Below, piece after piece: positions 59,979-64,000 of a stretch of 64,000 bases of DNA. Within the stretch, counting starts at the first letter, position 1; the number at the start of each line of letters is the position of its first letter. This stretch comes from UBA7672 sp965229115 (GTDB taxonomy: Bacteria > Pseudomonadota > Alphaproteobacteria > Caulobacterales > Hyphomonadaceae), in assembly GCA_965229115.1 (NCBI GenBank), contig CBDDIR010000001.1:90328-154327 (forward strand). Reading direction: 5' to 3'. The notes under the pieces are model-generated. The model searched no databases. It was given only the letters and a program-made list of their open reading frames with translations, and was not told where the DNA came from. The position numbers were made by a program, and so were the translations under genes.

Positions 59979-61595
59979 TCACGCTAGTCCTAAATTTCTG
60001 CGAGCGAACTCGGTGACCGTCTTGTAATCGGCCTTGCCGTTCGAAGCCCGCAACGGGACCTGGGTCACGAGGACACGCTTGGGGGTCTTGTAGCCGGCCA
60101 AGCTGGCGCGCACGTGCCGACGTACATCGTCCTCGTCGAATGCAACTCCGCTCGCCACCACCACCACGCCCGTGACGGCCTGGCCCCATTTGTCGTCTGG
60201 AACGCCGACCACGAGCGCGTCCTCGATGATCGGGTGGGTCTTGAGGGCCTCCTCGACCTCCTCGGGATAGACCTTCTCGCCAGCGGTGTTGATGCAGGCG
60301 CTGCCCCGTCCCAGCAGCGTCATGGCCCCATCGATCTCGACAGTGCACCAGTCTCCTGGGATCGAGTACCGTTGGCCCGCGATGGTGCGAAAGGTCTTGG
60401 CGGTCTTTTCCGGATCCTTGTAGTAGCCCAGAGGAATCGGGCCGCCGATGGCGATGATCCCGGCCTTGCCGCTGCCGGGCTCCACAAGGCTCTCGTCCTC
60501 GTCGAAAACCTTGCACCGGGGACCGATCTGGAACGTCGCAGTCCTGACCTCACCGTCCTTGGTCATGGCCGAAGAGCCGAAGCCGAGCGCCTCTGAAGCG
60601 CCGAAGGAATCCATCAGCACGACTTGCGGAATATGGCGCAACAGGCCGGCCTTGACCTCGCGGCTCCACATCACGCCGGAGGAGACCACGGAGACCAGGC
60701 TCGAGGTGTCGTGGCGCCCAGGCTGCTCGTCCAGCGCCTTGAGCATCGGCTTGGCGAAGGCGTCGCCCACCAGGGCGATGGACTGCACGCGGTGGCGCGC
60801 GACGGCCGACCAGAGTTCGTCGGCGTCGAACGACGGGTTCTGAAGGGTGACCACGCAGCCGCCGTTCATCATGCAGCCGATCGCGGTGATGAGACCGGTT
60901 CCATGCATCATCGGGCAGGCCGGGAGGGTTCGGCTTCCCGGTCCCGCGGCGCGAACCAAGTCCAGATGCGCGTCCAGGGTTTCCGGTGCCAGCCCGAGCC
61001 GCCGCACCGCGTCGAGCTGGGCCTCACGCATGTCCTCATGGCGCCACATGACCCCCTTGGGCATGCCCGTCGTACCGCCCGTATAGATGAACAGAAGGTC
61101 GTCTGGAGACCGCTCGATCCCCAAGGGCGCGCCCCCGCCGGTCGCGGCGAGGTCTTCATATCGCTCCGAGAAGTGCGCCGGCGGATCGTCTTCGCCGATC
61201 TCAATGAACGTGGCGACCTTGGACAGCCGGCCCTTCAGCTGGAGGACTGTGTCGCGAAACTCGGAGCCGTAGATGATGGTCTGCGCATCCGAGTCGTCGA
61301 AGATGTAGAACACCTCGTCGGGCTTGTAGCGGTAGTTGACGTTCACGTGCGTCAGGCGGCCCTTGAAGCAGGCGGCCAGGGCCTCGCCGTACTCTGGGCG
61401 GTTGCGCATATAGAACGCCACCTTGTCGCCCGGCTTCGCGCCCCTGGCGAGGATCGCGCGCGCAAGATTGTTCGACCGACGCGACGTCTCCCCCCAGGTG
61501 ATCGTTCGATCCCCATGAATGAAGGCCGGCGCGTCCGCCGGGAGGGCCTTCGGGAGGGCGTCGAGGATATCGCCGAAATTCCAGGTCATGGGCAT
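59979..61595 (-). CDS. AMP-forming acyl-CoA synthetase
   Basis: A 538-residue ANL ligase: A3 motif FIYTGGTTGMPKGVMWRHED, SFGASEALG, the A7-equivalent YSIPGDWCTVEIDG, A8 INTAGEKVYPEEVEEALK and A10 Lys in NGKADYK. The GGTTGMPKG variant is common in fatty and bile/steroid-acid CoA ligases of actinobacteria and alphaproteobacteria. Start ATG 61595, 5 bp after the acyl-CoA dehydrogenase stop, with AGGA upstream. Confidence 0.92.
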   Translation of the reverse strand: MPMTWNFGDILDALPKALPADAPAFIHGDRTITWGETSRRSNNLARAILARGAKPGDKVAFYMRNRPEYGEALAACFKGRLTHVNVNYRYKPDEVFYIFDDSDAQTIIYGSEFRDTVLQLKGRLSKVATFIEIGEDDPPAHFSERYEDLAATGGGAPLGIERSPDDLLFIYTGGTTGMPKGVMWRHEDMREAQLDAVRRLGLAPETLDAHLDLVRAAGPGSRTLPACPMMHGTGLITAIGCMMNGGCVVTLQNPSFDADELWSAVARHRVQSIALVGDAFAKPMLKALDEQPGRHDTSSLVSVVSSGVMWSREVKAGLLRHIPQVVLMDSFGASEALGFGSSAMTKDGEVRTATFQIGPRCKVFDEDESLVEPGSGKAGIIAIGGPIPLGYYKDPEKTAKTFRTIAGQRYSIPGDWCTVEIDGAMTLLGRGSACINTAGEKVYPEEVEEALKTHPIIEDALVVGVPDDKWGQAVTGVVVVASGVAFDEDDVRRHVRASLAGYKTPKRVLVTQVPLRASNGKADYKTVTEFARRNLGLA

Positions 61596-61600
61596 GCTTC

Positions 61601-62689
61601 CTAAGCGGCGATCCAGCCCTGAACGCGGGCGGCCTCGTTGCGGACGAGCTCCGGCCCTCCGAGCAGCTGGCGATCCAGACCGATGCGCTTGAACCAGTAG
61701 TGGAGCCCGGCGAGGTCGGTGAAGCCCATGCCGCCGTGCACTTCGGTGGAGGTCCGCGCGACGAACCGGCCGACCTCGGAGAGGTGTGATTTTGCGTGGC
61801 ATGCCATCAGGGTCGATTCGTCAGGTGCATGGTCAAAGGCGTGCGCCGCATACCAGACCAGCGAGCGGCAGGGCTCAAGGGCCGCCGCCATCTCGGCGCA
61901 CATGTGCTTGACCGCCTGGAAGGAACCAATCGGCCGGCCAAACTGCACGCGCGTGCCAGCGTAGGCCACGGCCTGTTCGATCATAGCCGTGCCGGCGCCC
62001 AGGATGTCGGCGGCCAGCATAATGCGCCCCGCGTCGATGATACGGCGGGTGGTCCGGCCGCCGCCGCCGGGCAACGGATCGGCCTTGACGCCCGTCATCC
62101 GGAGTTCGCCGACTGAGCGGGTCTTGTCGATGGTCGTCAGCGGAATCTGCGTGAGACCGGGCGCGTCGGCTGCGACCAGGTGCAATGCGCCGGTGGTGTC
62201 CGCCACCACGAACAGGTCGGCGTCCGCAGCGTCGAGCACGAACAATGCTGTCCCGTCCAGCCACCCGTCCCTGGCGACAACCCCGACCCCGTCCCGGACC
62301 TCCACGGCTTGGCTGACTGCGACGGCCGCCCTCGCCGCCCCGGTCGCCAGCTGCGGCAGCCACGCCTGCTGTTGGCTGTCCGACCCGCCAAGCAGGATCG
62401 CCAGCGGCGCCATCACATGCGCGCCAGCGAAATGCGCCGGCGCGACGCTGAAGCCGAGCGTTTCGGCCACCAGCGCCGCTTCCAGCAGGCCAAGGCCCAT
62501 CCCGCCGAATTCCGCGGGGATGATAACCCCCGGCACGCCGAGATCCGCCAGGCCCGCCGCGACATCGGGGCTGCAGGGCTTCGCGGCGGCGGCGATATCT
62601 CGCACATGGCGCAGCGGGGATTGCTCCGCGAGATAACGGGCCACGGCGTCCTGCAGCATGCGCTGCTCGCTCGAAAGACCGAATTCCAT
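61601..62689 (-). CDS. Acyl-CoA dehydrogenase, second subunit type
   Basis: A 362-residue acyl-CoA dehydrogenase-fold protein (MEFGLSSEQRMLQDAVARYL; IPAEFGGMGLGLLEAALVAE; QFGRPIGSFQAVKHMCAEMA; EVHGGMGFTDLAGLHYWFKR). It lacks the usual SEPGSGSD flavin loop in its middle domain. In heterotetrameric dehydrogenases of steroid and side-chain catabolism, one subunit is such a degenerate partner. Its start overlaps the stop of the preceding dehydrogenase (TAATG), supporting an alpha-beta complex. Confidence 0.88.
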   Translation of the reverse strand: MEFGLSSEQRMLQDAVARYLAEQSPLRHVRDIAAAAKPCSPDVAAGLADLGVPGVIIPAEFGGMGLGLLEAALVAETLGFSVAPAHFAGAHVMAPLAILLGGSDSQQQAWLPQLATGAARAAVAVSQAVEVRDGVGVVARDGWLDGTALFVLDAADADLFVVADTTGALHLVAADAPGLTQIPLTTIDKTRSVGELRMTGVKADPLPGGGGRTTRRIIDAGRIMLAADILGAGTAMIEQAVAYAGTRVQFGRPIGSFQAVKHMCAEMAAALEPCRSLVWYAAHAFDHAPDESTLMACHAKSHLSEVGRFVARTSTEVHGGMGFTDLAGLHYWFKRIGLDRQLLGGPELVRNEAARVQGWIAA

Positions 62690-63897
62690 TAGGAGCGGCT
62701 CCCTTCCGTGGTGGGCTTCGGCTCACGCGGCATGCCGAGCCCCCGTTCGGCGATGATGTTCTTCTGGATCTGCGCGGTGCCACCGCCGATGATCAGGCCA
62801 AGCTGGAACATGTAGGCCTGCTGCCAGCTGCCGTGGGAGCGCAGGTGCGGGCTGCCGTCGTAGAGCACGCCGAGCTCGCCAAGGGCGTCGATCGCCAGCG
62901 CCGATATCTGGTGGGCCAGCTCGCAGGACTGTAGCTTGACGATCAGCCGCGCGAGCCCCGCTTCGCCGCCGTTCGCCGAGGCGCTCAGCACGCGAAGCCC
63001 ATTGAATTTCATCGCCGCGAGTTCCGCCTGCAGCCGCAGCAGACGATCTCGCAGGATCGGGTTGTCCATGATCCGGCCATCGCCTGCTGTCTCAGTCCGC
63101 ATCAGCTCCGCCAAGGCAAGGAAGCGGCTTTCGAGCTGGCCCGGGTCCCCCAGCATTCCGCGTTCGTGCTTGAGGGTGGCGTTGGCGACGAACCAGCCCT
63201 GCCCGCGCTTTCCCACGATCTGGGACTTCGGGACGCGCACGTCGGTGAAGAAGGTCTCGTTGAACTCGGCGTGCCCGGTCATGGTCACCAGGGGGCGAAC
63301 CTCGATCCCCGGCGTTTTCATCGAAAAGATCAGATAGCTGATTCCGTCATGCTTTCCCTTGTCCGGCTCGGTGCGCACGAGGCAGAAGATCATGTCAGCC
63401 TCGCGGGCCGTGCTGGTCCAGATCTTCTGGCCATTAATGACGAAGTCGTCGCCATCCTCCGTCGCGCGCGTCTGAAGGCTGGCGAGGTCGGACCCCGATC
63501 CCGGCTCGGAGTATCCCTGACACCAGACAACCTCGCCGCGGATCGTCGGCCCGATCCACTGGCGCTTCTGATCTTCCGTCCCCAGTTCCAACAGCGTCGG
63601 AACCAGCATCGAAATGCCCTGGCTCTGTAGCCCCGGTGGGACGCCGGCACGGGCGAATTCCTCGCCGATGATGCGGGACTTCAGGATGTCCGGCGCGGCC
63701 CCATACCCTCCATATTCCTTCGGGATGGTCCGCGCGGCGTAACCATGGGCGATCAACAGTTTCTGCCAGGCTACCGCTTCTGCTGAGGGCCGCTGCGCAG
63801 CCCCGCCGCCCTTGGGGGCGGCATGGCGGTGGGCCTCAAGGAAGTCGAGCACTTCGCGCCGAAAAGCCTGGTGTTCGGCGCTGTAGGTGAGATCCAT
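62689..63897 (-). CDS. Acyl-CoA dehydrogenase, FAD-binding partner
   Basis: A 402-residue acyl-CoA dehydrogenase: WCQGYSEPGSGSDLASLQTR, INGQKIWTSTAREADMIFCL and GGGTAQIQKNIIAERGLGMP. It carries the complete flavin loop that its downstream partner lacks, so together they probably form one enzyme. It is closest in style to the dehydrogenase at 22281. Start ATG 63897 with AAGGA 10-14 bp upstream. It is the first gene of the operon visible here; the promoter may lie in 63898-64000 or beyond. Confidence 0.9.
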   Translation of the reverse strand: MDLTYSAEHQAFRREVLDFLEAHRHAAPKGGGAAQRPSAEAVAWQKLLIAHGYAARTIPKEYGGYGAAPDILKSRIIGEEFARAGVPPGLQSQGISMLVPTLLELGTEDQKRQWIGPTIRGEVVWCQGYSEPGSGSDLASLQTRATEDGDDFVINGQKIWTSTAREADMIFCLVRTEPDKGKHDGISYLIFSMKTPGIEVRPLVTMTGHAEFNETFFTDVRVPKSQIVGKRGQGWFVANATLKHERGMLGDPGQLESRFLALAELMRTETAGDGRIMDNPILRDRLLRLQAELAAMKFNGLRVLSASANGGEAGLARLIVKLQSCELAHQISALAIDALGELGVLYDGSPHLRSHGSWQQAYMFQLGLIIGGGTAQIQKNIIAERGLGMPREPKPTTEGSRS

Positions 63898-64000
63898 CAG
63901 CCTGTCCTTTCGAGAGGATCGTGGCGCTTTAGCGGGGCGCAGCTCATGGCGCGACCTGTTCGGATGGCTGGAAGCAAGGCAGGCGGAAGCCGTCTCCAAG

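Noticed and set aside
58514..60016. 500-codon plus-strand frame opposite the Baeyer-Villiger gene
   Set aside because: Shadow; the BVMO fingerprint on the minus strand is decisive.
1..64000. tRNA, rRNA, riboswitch or replication-origin signals
   Set aside because: I saw no cloverleaf, no rRNA-like tract and no iteron/repA or dnaA-box cluster that I could defend.

Overview
The window is GC-rich DNA from an alphaproteobacterium. Codon use, regulator types and CYP153/TonB-receptor content suggest Caulobacterales (Phenylobacterium/Caulobacter-like) or a sphingomonad; this is inference, because no rRNA or housekeeping marker is present. It looks like an accessory plasmid or genomic-island region: two metabolic themes (mercury resistance; oxidation of alkyl/cyclic lipid-like compounds to CoA esters) are set among at least twelve insertion sequences or their fragments. 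I see no tRNA, rRNA or CRISPR array.

Layout. 1-3.99 kb: a Tn402/Tn5053-type transposition module on the minus strand (5' end of resolvase tniR, candidate res site, tniQ, tniB, tniA). 4.1-9.56 kb: a mercury operon on the minus strand (merC-merT-merP-merA-merB plus a second FAD disulfide oxidoreductase) with divergent merR and a clear MerR operator with a 19-bp spacer. 9.6-13 kb: decayed transposon end, XRE regulator, IS remnants, a 30-residue membrane peptide and an IS3 element. 13.1-17.97 kb: a TonB-dependent receptor, two IS elements or remnants and a MarR regulator. 18.3-20.9 kb: a complete IS66 element with perfect 8-bp target duplication. 21.2-26.06 kb: a plus-strand CoA catabolic operon (amidohydrolase pseudogene, acyl-CoA dehydrogenase, SDR, metallo-beta-lactamase fold hydrolase, enoyl-CoA hydratase).

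26.05-48.99 kb is bracketed by two 176-bp near-identical direct repeats. It holds an aldehyde and an alcohol dehydrogenase, a TauD-type dioxygenase with an N-acyl-D-amino-acid-deacylase-like amidohydrolase, IS1380/IS1182/IS21/IS5 copies or remnants, CYP153 no. 1 with a globin and a TetR regulator, CYP153 no. 2, and a MarR-emrA-emrB-TetR efflux operon beside a universal stress protein. 49.1-55.3 kb: a minus-strand operon of thiolase-like aldolase, DUF35 partner, acyl-CoA synthetase, SDR and GMC alcohol oxidoreductase. 56.5-63.9 kb: a compact minus-strand operon of two acyl-CoA dehydrogenases, acyl-CoA synthetase, Baeyer-Villiger monooxygenase, CYP153 no. 3 and its [2Fe-2S] ferredoxin.

How the genes fit together (inference): CYP153 plus ferredoxin hydroxylates an unactivated terminal carbon; alcohol dehydrogenases (Zn type and GMC type) and the aldehyde dehydrogenase oxidise it to an acid; AMP-forming ligases make the CoA ester; acyl-CoA dehydrogenases, hydratase, SDRs and the thiolase-like/DUF35 pair shorten it; the Baeyer-Villiger enzyme would open a ketone intermediate. 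The TonB receptor and EmrAB pump would handle uptake and solvent or product stress. The substrate cannot be fixed from sequence alone.
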